Below, one piece after another: positions 23,855 through 35,673 of a DNA stretch of 64,000 bases. This DNA is from Costus lasius (Eukaryota; Streptophyta; Magnoliopsida; Zingiberales; Costaceae), in assembly GCA_027563935.2 (NCBI GenBank), contig CM050453.2, positions 68,370,018-68,434,017 of the forward strand. The letters are read 5' to 3'. The position numbers and the translations under genes are program-made. Under the pieces are notes generated by a model. That model did no database searches, was not told the DNA's origin, and saw only the letters and a program-made list of their open reading frames with translations. Position 1 is the stretch's first letter. Each line of letters starts with the position of its first letter.

Positions 23855-24716
23855 ATGGAACCAAGGAGGAAACAAGTTGTGAGCAAGGGGAAGGGTAAAG
23901 CACAAGCTGCTGCTTCTTCTGCACCACCACCCCCTGCAAATCCCTATGGCATTGTTTTTAGAGATGATGTACAAGAAGCCAGATATAATCATCTTCTCAC
24001 ATGGAGGATTACGAACACAGGATATGCAGATAAGTGCACACTAGAGATTCTGGGGCTTCAAGAGGATGTTACGTGGATGTTTGAACATATTTTGGCATTG
24101 AGGTTTTTCCAGAGCCAACCGCAGACGTTTCTTCCCCTGGTTTTGGAGTTCTTCAGTAGTTTGGAGGTAGAGCTTCTTGATTATCACTATCAGGAGGCGA
24201 AGTTGCCTTACCTTTCATCTTGCAAACATTGAGAGGAGCCTCACGCTAAAAGATGTTAGAGTTGTCTTCCACTTACCAGGAGGAGGAGTTACAGACCCGC
24301 CACGAGAGTATATCAAAAATGCCTTCTGGTACTAGATCACTTCAAACTCAAATTTTTCACCAAAGACGACAAGAGCAACTGGTATCTCCAACCCTTGAAT
24401 TTGCTATGTACATAGAGTTCTCTCACACACCATCTTCGAACGAGGTGAGAGCGATGGTATGGTTCGCCAATCTGAACTCTATTTCTAATGGTGCATGCTT
24501 CATGGATATTAGTAAGATGTAGTTTATTTCTTAGTTAAGCAGTTTGATAATGTTGCACATGCCAAGATGAGAACTATAGTGTTAGGATGTTTTATCACTC
24601 CTATTGCACTTTCTTTGGATGTGGATCCATTTAGAGTTGAGACTACAAGGGGAAATCCTAGGATAGACCTTGAATCGTGTGTTGCAATGAGGATGATCAT
24701 CCGTGAGGGTGATAAT
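23855..24716 (+). pseudogene. Env-position ORF of gypsy F, 5' part
   Basis: Starts at an ATG with a basic N-terminus (MEPRRKQVVSKGKGK), then an Ala/Pro-rich stretch and a folded segment (YGIVFRDDVQEARYNHLLTWR..., residues 31-115). Its style and its place after the post-pol box suggest the protein often labelled 'putative plant transposon protein' or Athila ORF1; this is family knowledge, not a database hit. A stop at 24230 and later frame changes break it. Near 24580-24713, ITPIALSLDVDPFR...NPRIDLESCVAMRMI clearly parallels the E copy (ITTIALALGIDPSW...NPRLDMDACVAIKMI). The gene is cut at 24716 by insertion of gypsy E and continues at 54586. Confidence 0.75.
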
Positions 24717-25577
24717 TGATAGCTTCCGCAAGTGCAGCAATATCGAAGTAATAAAAAGATATCGTTCCCAACAAGGATTACGTAGTTAAGTACTGACTTT
24801 TCGACTTGTTTAAATCTAGGCAAAACAAATGAGTGGTTATGCTAAACTTCTAAGCACGAACAATTCAAAAGCAGCTTTTTAGAGGATTCAAGTTCTAAGA
24901 GAATCGGGATTTCTGGGTTTCACCACACTGACTATTATGAATCTTATAAAGATAACTCGATCAATAGAAAATATTTATCATGAAAGGAACTTTTCCTAAT
25001 GTACATATCACCTCCTCTCGGAGTGTAATATGGTATTTAATTAAGTTAACTCCCTACTCTCGTGACAGTTAACCTAATTAAACCCATTAAGTTCTATGAA
25101 AAGTTGTTTAGACCCTTCAAACGAATCCAATCTACTCTCATGATTGAAATACATCGGACGTTGCGATTCACCTCTCGGTCCTTTTCGCAACGTCTAAAGC
25201 GCAATTATACGTGGCCAAGGTAGATTACAGAATAAACACAACTTCAATCAAATCATGATGATAAATTCGTATAAAAAGACTATGAATAAAGATTAATTCA
25301 TAAAAGTCAGGGGGCTAAGCCCTAAATCCCGAAACAAGGATCTACTCACTCATGTTCTTAAGGAAATACATGTTTGTACAATGAACAAATATAGATCTAG
25401 TAAAAATAGAAAATAATTCACTAAGACAATGATAAAACCGGCTTCCCCTCGATCTGGAGGTGAGAAAGAGTCGATCAATCATTGCTTTTGCGTGGAATCT
25501 CGCCAGAATATGCTCCGAAACTCGAATTTTCACCCTCGTCACCGCCGCCGCTTATGTTCATCCGAAAAGCTCCCTAA
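24717..25577 (-). repeat. Gypsy E 3' LTR, left part
   Basis: Resembles the terminal region of C-family LTRs (CCGCAAGTGCAGCAAT, CGAAGTAATAAA) but is diverged, with different AT-rich sequence after it. On the minus strand the LTR ends TTGCGGAAGCTATCA with no primer-site module inside, unlike N1, N2 and C1. Cut at 25577 by copia D after CCTAA. Confidence 0.8.
25573..25577. repeat. Target duplication of copia D (CCTAA)
   Basis: CCTAA here is repeated at 50660-50664 on the far side of D, proving that 25578-50659 entered as one copia insertion into the gypsy E LTR. Confidence 0.9.
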
Positions 25578-27307
25578 TGTTAGTGTTTATGCCCTAGGAC
25601 CTCAGGATGGTCCATTGGGATATGTGTATCACATCTAGTTGATAGATAAGTTATCCTGGCATTGTCGTTATTATGCAAGTTTGTACATCTACGCATATGT
25701 ACATTTGCATATACAATGTCCCTAAGAGATAGATTTCATCTAGTCTCTGTATTTATCCCTGGTCGAGAATCATAGTGGATATGGGATAGCTATGATTCAC
25801 TTGAGACTGGTATATGCGCTGGTTGAGCATGGGTTGCTAACGCAGGCATATGGGTATATCAAGGGAGATATACTAGATCAACCCGCTGTGAGGATTCATC
25901 TCGGTGTCACGAGATGAATATCACAGTGACAGAGTTGCGCTTGTCCTATACTTGAGGGGATTGGTGTTTCTATATAGTGATTCATGAACTTTGATGCAAC
26001 ATAATGCTTCGCCGTAAAATGTAAGTCATGACGATTGTCATTGGGTATGTCATAAGCCATATGAGAGATTCAATGTGCCAATAGAGGATTTGCCCCTTCC
26101 TTACGGGGAAGCTTGATTGTCCATGGCGCCCTATATGGATGACTGAAAGTATATGGCCATACCCAGGTAAGAACCTAATTTAGTCATGCCATAATATTGG
26201 GATTAAGTGTGACATACTTGCCCAATCTAGACATTAGTTGGCCAAAGGACAAAGCTACACTTGTACTTTATTGTAGTTTTAGGGGATGTCGATGATGACA
26301 CCATTCTGATGACTTAGGTAGCAATGATGTACTACTAGGTGCCACTCATTGCTGGTGATGATTTAGTCATCACTACCAACATCTGAAGAACCTACAAGGT
26401 CGCACACCTTGACACTCGAGTTCTCATACTGATCGTTTAGCCTCTGATCGAATCATTGTGTGATTTGGATCTTTTTGGGGAACTGATGCATTGAGACTTT
26501 TATAGAGGAGATGATGTTTTATTTTAGTTCATGTTTGACCACTAGTTGACTCTAGTGGACCACGTTTGATCTCTGTTCACCTGTGTTGTCAAAATGAGTC
26601 AAACAAGGGTCTTGGTGCAAGTTTGGGGCTTGGCACTTTAGTCACATGAATAAAATAAAATTTTTAATTGGCAAGAGAATTTTTCTCATGGCTAATTAAC
26701 AAGCTTGGGCACAAATTACAATTAATTGCGTCTGCCGGGATTCGAACCCATGATGCTTAATTGTGAGTAGGCGCCTATGCTCATTATCCAACGTGGGAAA
26801 AATTTCTAGTATGCGTCTGGCTCTGCTATTATAAATAGAGAGGCCCACCTGGTAGATTGTTTTTGTACTAGACTCTTCTCTTGTCTCTAGTTGTTGCCTC
26901 CCCTCTGCTCCTTGGCGTGAGGGTCCTGCAGGTGACGACAATAAAAGGTTTTTTTGCATCAAGGGTTGAGACAAGTGGTAGTGCTACCCACTCCTTGTCG
27001 CCAACGTCCCTCTTCTCCTTGGCATTGGCGCAAGTCGAGAAGATCAAGAGGCGTGGATCTCATCTCCAGAGGCTAGCACCACGCGTGGAGGTTGGAGAGA
27101 TCTCGAGGAGTCCGTGTGTGCACGATTGCAGAGGACGGGCCCTTGCGCGTCTTCATCATTGGCTACTCCTTAAGTTGCTTGATAAGGTATTGCTCTTCAC
27201 ATCCTTCGGTTTTCTCTCGTAAGTGATCCTGGTGTCTTTGGAATTCTGTTTCGGACCTCTGCTTCCGCTGTGTTTAAAGTTTTTCTAAGGTCCGGGGATT
27301 CCCAACA
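25578..27307 (+). repeat. 5' LTR of copia D (1730 bp)
   Basis: TGTTAGTGTTTATGCC...TTCCCAACA. A TATA box (TATAAATAG) is at 26830-26838. It is near-identical to the 3' LTR at 48962-50659 except for scattered substitutions and a ~32-bp block around 26208-26240 that the 3' copy lacks. Confidence 0.93.
26830..26838 (+). promoter_or_regulatory. TATA box of D 5' LTR
   Basis: TATAAATAG, identical in the 3' LTR at 50185-50193, followed by GAGAGGCC. Position in the LTR fits a U3 promoter; the transcription start would be about 30 bp downstream by plant convention (inference). Confidence 0.6.
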
Positions 27308-27308
27308 G

Positions 27309-27319
27309 TGGTATCAGAG
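27309..27319 (+). other. Primer binding site of copia D
   Basis: TGGTATCAGAG, one base after the 5' LTR end CCAACA; initiator-Met tRNA type. Confidence 0.92.
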
Positions 27320-29660
27320 GGATCTTATGAGGCCCGAAGGTGTCTTTTCTACATGCGCCTACCCCATGTCATGAAAAACATTTTCGAAGGTTTTATGCCA
27401 TGAATTTTCTGTTGAAAATTAATTTCTTTTAATTTTCGCCTCTTAATCATCATCTAGTCTCGTTTTCTTCACATCTGGGATCAACCCTATGTGGATGAAT
27501 TTACTCCTCCTTACGCCCATGGGATAGACCCATGGCGCAAGACCCATAGCAGATTATGGGGCATGGACTGGGTGATTGTCCTAATCTCTATGGGGTAGGG
27601 ATTGCAAGGGGCGGCTACCCTTTTTAGACTCCTGAGAGGGGTGAGATAGTATAAAAGGATGATATAGAGTTGCTGAAAATTAATTGAAAGGGTTTTATGA
27701 AAAATAAAAGTGATTACTTGTTGTTTTTCATAGCATGTAGAATCGCATGAGTAATTCTATTTGTGCATTTATGTTGTGATCAAAGTCAAGCCCTATAGTC
27801 ATGCCTGTGATGTAACAATGTGAGGCCTGTGTGCTGTCTTTCAATTTTGTTTTTCAATTCTGTGTTGTAATTTAAAATTGAAGATTTTGAAGACATTGTG
27901 GCGTTTCTCTCTCTCTCCCCAGCGCATCTCTCAAGGTGGCGTAACCCATGACCTAGCTAAACCCTAGGGTGGCTTCTAGGGTTAAACCTAGGGGCGCATC
28001 TAAGGGGGTAGCGGGTAGGGTTAGGGTTGGCACACCTCACCTCCCAAGGTGGCGCATCCCCTTATTTGACCTAACCTTGAGTGGCTTCTAGGGTTACCTA
28101 GTTGGTTCACTTAAGGGAGGATGGTGGATAAGGTGATGGCGCAACCTAGTCAAGTAAAGGGGCTGACCTTCATCCTCTACCGAACCCTCATGGCTTCTAC
28201 GTCTCCTAGTGGTGCACACATGGGTTCAAGGGCTGATGATGAAGGAAAAGCAACCTAAGGGGGTTGGTCTTATTCCTTAACCGAACCATGGTGCATCCTA
28301 GGTTTTCCTAGGTGGCGCATAGAGGTTCATGGGTTGAGGAAGAGGATTGGCGCTCCAAGCTTGCAAAGGGGCTGATCTTCTATCATTAGCCAAGAGCTTG
28401 AAGGTCCATTGGATGCTTCTTAAGTTCACGGGCTGATGGAGGAAGGTCGAGCGCCAAAGATGCTTGATGGCACATCCAAGAAAAGGGGGCGCACCTCTAG
28501 GTGGCGCACCTTGCAAGGGATGATTCGTATCAAGCATTGAGGTGAGATACCTAGCATAGAGATGGCACACGGATATTTGGCCGAACCCTAGGAGGAGCCT
28601 AGGGTTTACGAGCTAACTTCCTGGTGGAGATCTGAGTTGGCCGAATCCTAGGAGGAGTTTAGGATTTGCGAGCTAGCTCACGGACAAGATTCGGGCTGGC
28701 CGAACCTAAGGGGGGTCGTGGGTTTTCCTGGATGGTGCCTTTAGGGTTCGCAAGCTGACCCATGGAGCTGAAGACCTAAGTGGTGCACCTCGGGGCCTTG
28801 GAGCAGAGCCCTTAGGGCACTCAGGGATGAGGTAAGGACTTGTTGGCATGGGCCCATGGCTCATAGCCCTTGGTAGTGCTAGGTGGCTAAGACTAGATTT
28901 AGAGGCTTGTTACCCATGTTTTGGGCTTTGATCACATCATATTTACTGTTTCTATTCCAGCATGCCTTTACTGCTTTTGGTTTTATTCCACCATAGGATT
29001 GCATGACTGTATTGGTAAAATAAGATAAAAAGCTTGTGGTGCCGAGACCACAAAAATCCTCACTAAATTATATCAAGTCCCGTTCCTTAGCCTTCTGACG
29101 CGTAACCCTCGTCAAACTTTCAATCAATGGTGCTGTGCACTATTTCCCACCCTCGTGGGACACACCCATCAATCTTCAGGAGGCGTGTGGTGACAATAAT
29201 TTTCCCAGTCCGGTTAAAACTCTGGACGCGCCTTTCGCAAGGAAATTGTTGGCCCTGGGTAAAATAGTCAGGTCGGCCTTGACTAGATTTTTCATATGTG
29301 GTGGTTCATATGATGAAATTTCTACAGGCAGCCTCAAAAGGTTAGGACTTTGTGTTGTATCCAGCCCCCGCTGGACACAAAGTGCCTGAACGGTCTTGAG
29401 AAAGGGAATAGCCGACTAGCAATTGGCCAGCGAGCCTACCTCAGGAAGCATGCGTCACCTTGTGTAGTACATCCCACCCTCATGGAATGCAAGGCCATGT
29501 ACGAAATGAGAATCCCATCTCACTAAGGAAATCGGGTGACTTCTCGATCGATTTTTGAGGATTATCGATTCGAATAAAATTGTAAGAAACAGTCATATTT
29601 ATATAAGGCCAGAATAAATGATAGAAATGTGATACTGATATGCTCTTGTTTGTATTGTAT
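27320..29660 (+). other. Copia D 5' leader
   Basis: A 2.3-kb leader, non-coding, collinear with the B1 leader in its first 500 bp and last 700 bp. The middle (27900-28800) is rich in repeats of the words GGTGGCGCA and GCCGAACC, with a three-unit ~60-bp tandem at 28579-28750. Confidence 0.8.
28579..28750 (+). repeat. ~60-bp tandem units in D leader
   Basis: Units begin GGCCGAA at 28579, 28639 and 28698, each with a CCTA[AG]G...GGTTT core and a GAGCTA tail in the first two. Leader minisatellites also occur in A2. Confidence 0.7.
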
Positions 29661-29945
29661 ATGTCTTCTACAAGCAATAACAACAGCGGACTGTCATTCC
29701 GTTCCTTCATTGAGAGGGAGAAGTTGACTGGAGTTAACTTCATGGACTGGTACCGGCACTTGAGGATAATCCTCAAGCAGGAGAAGAAGCTGTACGTCTT
29801 AGAGCAAGCACTTCCTCCTCACCCGTCACCCTCAACCCGTACGGCTGAACGAGATGCTTTTCGCAAGCATCAGGATGACGCCCTGGATGTTGGCTACCTT
29901 ATGTTAGCCACGATGTCGTCCAAGTTGCAAATGCAGTATGAGGAT
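29661..29945 (+). pseudogene. gag: Copia D gag, N-terminal exon-like piece
   Basis: ATG at 29661 (MSSTSNNNSGLSFRSFIEREKLTGVNFMDWYRHLRIILKQEKKLYVLEQ...) is a typical Angela-type gag start. The frame runs to QYED at 29945, where N1 is inserted. Across N1 and one copy of its AGGAT duplication the reading frame continues exactly with QNAFQIIMNLKQLF at 38141. Confidence 0.9.
29941..29945. repeat. Target duplication of N1 (AGGAT)
   Basis: AGGAT, repeated at 38136-38140, brackets N1 exactly between its TG and CA termini. Confidence 0.92.
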
Positions 29946-31831
29946 TGATGTATCCCAAGTTGTTTGGCATGTACCTAGGACTAATCCCCAACAATGGCGC
30001 CACAAACTTGTTGTGATCCGAAAGGACACACTTATAAATACAAGTAGGTAGACTAATTTAAGGAGTCGCAGCCAAAACTTGTTTGGCGCACAGGCATCTG
30101 TCACCCCCTGATACGTCTCCAAAAACTTGTTGTCCCTAAACTTGTAGTGTCCGCAAGTGCACGGATACTCGAAGTAATAAAGAAAATATCGATCCCACAG
30201 AGACCTACGTGTTAAGTACCAAATAGTTGTATTCTTACTAGCTAAGCAAACCGAGTATGATGCGAATAAACAATAAACACACAGGAAAATAATCAGAGAG
30301 ATAAACTAGCAATAGGGTTTCATCCACCTTAATTTCAATGATTGGATATATTAAAAGGTCATCAAATAAATCCTATCATGATAAAGACTTAATTTACTTC
30401 ATAAAAGGATTATCTCACTTTCGTGCAGACAATCATGCAGGGACCAAACATCGCTTTCGCGCAATATTTATCCCAACGCTATAAATAAGTAAACCATCAA
30501 TCAAAGAACTCAGGATCACTTTCGTGCATCCGAGTTCTTTGTTAATCATCACTAGTGGAATCTCAAGGATCACTTTCGTGCATCCGAGTCTCAACACAGG
30601 TTCTACCTAGGGTTTTCCAACAGACCGATCTTCACTTTCGTGCAAGATCTATCAATGTTTAACACAATAACTCAACCCTAGATTGATATTATCGAGCATG
30701 GCAATAAGACTACTAAAAGCAAGAAATAAGATTCTAGGGTTCCAAGTCCTCACGCAAATCACCTTTTAGTTTCATTGCGAAAACTCTAAAACATGCATGA
30801 CAGTAAAATCTAAGGAGAATTAAAGATAATTCATCACATAAGTAGAATTATCGCAACAAGGATTATCATGACGAAAATAATAGTTTATCTAATAATTAAA
30901 AATCAAGGGGATTACACCCCCATGTCCCAAAGAATGTTTAAGTGTGCATGGAAGACGAGGTACAATAATCCATGGTGTAGGAAATCAAAACAGAGGTAGA
31001 GAACAAATTACGGTATAGCTGTAAAGGTTTTTACGGCCATAATCTACGACGGCGTTTTGATTTCTCCTTCGATTGAACAAATTACGAACAGCGGCGGCGC
31101 ACGGTGTTTTGTTGATTTCTCCTCCGATTGAACTCCTTTTGCTCTGAAACTTCTAGTGTATCCTCCTCTCCTCAAGGCAAAGCTTTTGCGTGATAATCAC
31201 GGCCTAAGGTGCCCTCTATGCCTCTTGGCGCGAGGCCAAACCCTAGACGCCTCTCTATTGATTGCTCCCTCGATAGTGGATAAAAATTGGGGCTTCCACT
31301 TTGTACCTCTTCGCCTCTTAAATATGAGTCCGTAACATCTTTCAGATCGTGATTTGGAGCTTTGGATCAAACGTTATGGTCTGCGCAAGATTCAGATCCG
31401 TAAAAATTACGTTTTTCACTGGAAATTATGGCCATAACAATCTTTACGTCAGTGCCGTAATGTCTAAAATTTCTCGGGTGAATTCTGTGTCAAATTACGG
31501 TACCTTAAAGTTATTTACAGCATTCCCGTAATTTTCATTATGGTACCTTAAAGTTCTTTACACCCGGGGGTATAATTTTTGAACTTACTCCGATTTGCAT
31601 GAAAATTGGCGGGCGGCTTCGTTTCGACCTCCTGAATCCATTCGTGCACTCAAATCCTTCCAAATCCATCAAAATATATCACTTTTTACATGAAATTCAT
31701 GAAAAATAAGAAATTGTGTAGATTCCATAATATTTGATAAATAAGGCTTAAAAACAAGTAAAAGATCTTCAATTTAGCATGAAAAGATATACAAAATGAT
31801 ACAAAATATACTATACATTTTGGTGTCATCA
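29946..31831 (-). repeat. N1 3' LTR (left)
   Basis: 1886 bp. On the minus strand it starts TGATGACACC and ends GGGATACATCA. Primer-site-like modules lie inside its 3' end at 29985-30002 and 30105-30121. A TCACTTTCGTGCA array is at 30415-30650, and palindromic ACGG units at 31010-31045 and 31395-31580. Confidence 0.9.
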
Positions 31832-31852
31832 AACACATAAGTGTCAAACTTT

Positions 31853-31866
31853 GCTTGTCCTCAAGC
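31853..31866 (-). other. Pre-LTR hairpin of N1
   Basis: GCTTGTCCTCAAGC on the plus strand (GCTTGAGGACAAGC on the coding strand): 5-bp stem, 4-nt loop, about 20 bp before the 3' LTR. Also present at 21028, 46191, 56277, and 51276 with one change. Confidence 0.75.
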
Positions 31867-34160
31867 AAGAATCAAAAATTGACTAAAAGATAAACCTTTT
31901 CATGCTCAATCAATTTCTAAAATACAATCATCATTGAAAAATTTCATCAATTGTTTCACAAAACTTCAAATAAACATATCATTCTTATAACTCAACCTTC
32001 TAGATCCTCAACTCAATCAAATAAGACTTTGCAAATTGTATAATAAATAGAATATTCAATCTCATGATTTCACCCAATTTTCAGTTCAAATCTATCATAC
32101 ATTTGTTCACAGGAATTAGGTTTCTAAGATCTTTTTCCACTCATGATTTTTTTTTATTTTTCTCTCCCTTTTTTTTCTTTTTTTTTTATTTTTGTATCGT
32201 CCACATTCTCTAATTTGATTATCATCTTTTTTCTGGTGATGAAGTTAGAGTACACGGATCACATAATCAATGTAATAGAACTCATATCTTTTTATTTGGA
32301 ATATTTTTACCAAAGATAGCGGAGTTAATGTGGATCGATCCCTCTCATGGCATGCACCCACATAGACACACTCTTTTTATTTTTGACTTCAACCCTTGTC
32401 TTCGGTACCATAGTCAATTTTACACAGTGCCAAGTAGGTGAGTCTTATTCTTTTTATCTCTCATTATTTTTCATGCATAGACTTCAACCCAAGTAGGGGA
32501 GTCTCTCACTATTTTTATGGATCTTGGATTCTTCTTTCCCAACAAATAGCAAAATAGACTAAACATCTATCAGGTTGATCAATCGATATCAATTCAGTAA
32601 TCATACTCATATGCTCATTTTATTTAAAGTAGTAGTTTCACCTTAAGATTTTTTTCCTCAAATAACACATCTACCCAAAATCTCATTCATCAATCAATGA
32701 AAAATTTCAAAAGCAGATATGTATTAGAGAAATAAATTCAACATAATAGATCTAGACCTAATCACAAGCATGAATTCATTTATCATCAAGAAAGTTCTAC
32801 ACTTCTATAAAAATTTTCAAACATCAAAATATGTCAAAATCACTACAAATGGTGTGAAGTATCAAACTCATATAGTCAAAAGATGTAAGTGATAGGTCCG
32901 TATAATCACATAAGGCTCAAACAATGCAATGGATGTAAAGTGATGGATCTAAGAGAAGAAAAGTGTAGATAATCATATCAAATCGAATAATCACAAGAAA
33001 GTGCAACCAATACTCACAAAACAATATGGCAAGCTCTGACAGAAAATACATAAGGCTCAGTCCAACATAAGGCTCAGTCTGAAAATAGTCTCAAAAAATA
33101 ATAATGATAAAAATAATTCTCTCAATGGAGAATCTGAGATGTCGCCAGAGGTCTGAAGAGGATGCCGGTGGAAAAAGCTGATGCAGCTGAGAAGCAGAGG
33201 GTAAACAGAGGCTAGCTAAAAAGCTGCTAGCAATGATGGTGATGGTGCCGACAGTAGAGTGAGTAATCTCTAGTGACCTGCTAGATAATACAGTCCTGGA
33301 GGTGAGATCGTCGTCTGGTGGTGCGAGAGATAGCACTACATAAATAAAAAAAAATCAGTCACTAATGAAGAGTCTGCAGCATAAATAACTAAAATCAATA
33401 GAATAAGAGGCAGTAGAAGAGGTAAGAGTCTGCAGATGGTATAATCCAGTGTTGACGGCTCGATACAGTGATGTCAGAGGCAGATGTAGTGGTAGCTAGA
33501 GTTGGAAGACAGTTGCTCTTGAAGATTTATAAATCTGGAGCCAAGAGAAGCAATAACAGGTAGAAAGCAAACCGAGCAGTTTTTGAATTTTTTATGAAAA
33601 GTAGCCAAACCCTAGAATAAGATTTAATGATCCAAATAGAAAATGGACAAAACCAAGTTGTAGAATAAGATATGTTCTTTTCAGATGTATGAAAATTAAA
33701 GGATCAAAATCTGTTAGGAATTTAGGGTATCAACAGAAAGAAAGCTACTCAGATTACAAAACTGCAAAAACTGCACAAAAGTTAATCAGATTCGAAAAGT
33801 TGCCATGCGTCCTAGAATGATCAGAAAATATTTTCATGAAAATAACTATTCCACGAGATAGAACAACACACGAACTTCATATTCCTTGTGAGAAATCAGG
33901 TTTTCAAGTCATCGAAACATCTTAAAAAGTTGCAGCAAAAGTGCTAATCAGATTAGTCAAAAAAAAACTACTGCATAAATTAATCAGAATCGAAAAGATG
34001 CTAGGTGTTTTAGAATGATCCATGGACTTTAAAATTCAAAAAAAATATCCAGATGATAGACAAAGATGAGTACTTCAATGTTGTGCCAAAGATAAAAAAT
34101 GTTCGTACTCCAGTTTCTTAAAATCGCAGCGAGAAAACACCTAGTCAGATAAGCAAACTA
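31867..34160 (-). other. N1 3' untranslated region
   Basis: 2.3 kb, AT-rich, non-coding. It contains the conserved 60-nt box (32385-32444), a partial second copy (32480-32503), T-rich tracts near 32140-32200, and blocks collinear with N2 43850-46180. Short frames (such as an 81-codon one at 33091-33336) are not conserved in N2 and are rejected as genes. Confidence 0.75.
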
Positions 34161-34164
34161 CTAT

Positions 34165-34455
34165 TCAAAAATTATGGGCGTAAAGCTCTTTACGGCAGTG
34201 CCGTAATTGACACAAATTCTTAGGTTAGAAATATGCAGGCATTACGGTACCGTAAACATGGTTACGGTACTGCCGTAAAATCAGTGAGAATTTTTTTTTA
34301 AAATTCATAATTCAAAAATTCAAAAATTCAAAATTCACAAATTATGGCACCGTAAAATTGCTTACGGTACCGCCGTAAAAGCAATAAACACTCGGGTCAA
34401 AAATGGACCGAAAATATGATACTGTAAACTCGATTACGGCAGTGTCGTAATTTGC
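34165..34455 (-). repeat. Palindromic ACGG array, N1 internal
   Basis: Units such as TTTACGGCAGTGCCGTAATT, TTACGGTACCGTAA, TTACGGTACTGCCGTAA and TTACGGTACCGCCGTAA at 60-70-bp spacing, between the gene's 3' end and the long untranslated region. Same relative position as 43645-43835 in N2. Confidence 0.85.
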
Positions 34456-34543
34456 GCCAAAACTTGCTTTCCCCTACAAAAAGAGAAGAAAAATAAATTC
34501 TAAAAATAAACTAAAATATAAGAAACAAAGCTAAGTAAAAATG

Positions 34544-34561
34544 CTTGGGTTGCCTCCCAAT
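34544..34561 (-). other. Post-gene hairpin box in N1
   Basis: Stem CTTGGG ... CCCAA(T) with loop TTGCCT; one arm has a terminal mismatch. It matches the box at 43537-43554 (N2) and 22782-22799 (F). Sequence of this kind follows pol in Athila-type elements (established for that group); here it follows the gag-like gene of an element that lacks pol. Confidence 0.7.
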
Positions 34562-34603
34562 AAGTGCTAATTTTAGGTCCATAGCTTGACCAAAAATAAA
34601 ATC

Positions 34604-35518
34604 TCATAGTGAAGCAGGTGAATCAGTACCAAAGTAAAGAGCAAACAATTTTCTGCATTTCCTTTGTCCAAAAATTTTAGCCACTAATCCAAAAATCCAG
34701 AATTTCATATAAATCATGATCGACATGGCTCTCTCAAATATGCATAAATTAAAATCAAAATTTTCAATTCTAATCAAAGGATATTCAATAATCTTCCTAA
34801 ATTTATCAGTAAGCAAAATCATTAGTCCTTTCTTCAAATTTATGTCTTCAATTGCAATAAGATTAGGACTTAGATCAAAAGATGCAAGTATTGGATCATC
34901 AAAATAATTTTTATGTCTTTCATTAGATTCCTCAATAAAACATAAATTTTCAATAAAATCAGAAGATTGAACAGTGGATATGGGCAAAACATCATAATGA
35001 GATCCATCAGTGTTTTTAAAATTCAAATTATATTCAAATTCCTCATGCTCACAATCAAATAGTTTATCAATTTCAAAATTATCAACAAAATCACAATGAG
35101 ATTGTTCAAAATCATTTTCTCTATGTCTTTCAACAAATAATTCATCATCAGAAGAATCAAAATCAGAATCATACAAAAAATCATAATGAGATTTATTAGA
35201 ATCAATAGAATCAGAGTCAACCACAAAAGACTTATCATTAATCTCAGCAATATCACCAAAATCAAAGTGTGGCTCATCAATGTCTATAATTTTCAACCCT
35301 TTATCAAACTCATTAGATTTAACCATAAATGATACAACATCAAAAGAGGGTTTTTCAAAATCAATTTTCTCAAACTTTTCTACAAACAAATTATCAGAAG
35401 AATCAATTTTACAATCATCAAAATCAGAGTGAGATTCATTAATGTTCACATAAGGCTCAATCTCAAAACAGTCATAATCAGAGTGGGAATTTTTGAAATC
35501 AATTTTCTCAGTTTTCAA
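34604..35518 (-). CDS. N1 gag-like protein, acidic C-terminal part
   Basis: A 304-residue open stretch, very rich in Asp, Glu, Ser, Phe and Asn, with repeated units of the type (N)ESHSDFDD, DEPHFDF, NKSHYDF and EQSHCDF every 25-40 residues. It ends with a basic/hydrophobic tail (FWIFGLVAKIFGQRKCRKLFALYFGTDSP). N2 has the homologous stretch at 42825-43500. In frame just upstream lies a TAG (35554-35552), then a probable helical segment, then, after a frameshift, the zinc-knuckle piece. I do not recognise this protein family. Placement after a zinc knuckle suggests a gag-like, RNA- or particle-binding role, but this is inference. Confidence 0.72.
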   Translation of the reverse strand: MKTEKIDFKNSHSDYDCFEIEPYVNINESHSDFDDCKIDSSDNLFVEKFEKIDFEKPSFDVVSFMVKSNEFDKGLKIIDIDEPHFDFGDIAEINDKSFVVDSDSIDSNKSHYDFLYDSDFDSSDDELFVERHRENDFEQSHCDFVDNFEIDKLFDCEHEEFEYNLNFKNTDGSHYDVLPISTVQSSDFIENLCFIEESNERHKNYFDDPILASFDLSPNLIAIEDINLKKGLMILLTDKFRKIIEYPLIRIENFDFNLCIFERAMSIMIYMKFWIFGLVAKIFGQRKCRKLFALYFGTDSPASL

Positions 35519-35673
35519 ATCAAACTCAAATAAACAGTCTTGTTGTGCTAACTAGGCTTCTAACATTTCAGTATTAGCAGTTAAAGATTCTACATGAGAT
35601 GCAAGCTGACTAATTGTTCCCTTAAGATTTTTAATTTCCTTACTTTGATTTATCATGATTTGGTTTTGATTTG

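Noticed and set aside
26731..26795. Functional tRNA gene in the D LTR
   Set aside because: Only the T-arm is convincing; no acceptor or anticodon stems could be paired by eye, so it is not annotated as tRNA.
29992..30002. Internal primer-like modules as evidence of separate tiny elements
   Set aside because: Each module lies inside a full-length LTR with proper TG/CA ends and target duplications outside, so they are parts of the LTR, not independent insertions.
34716..34907. Plus-strand 63-codon frame in N1
   Set aside because: Shadow of the acidic gene on the opposite strand.
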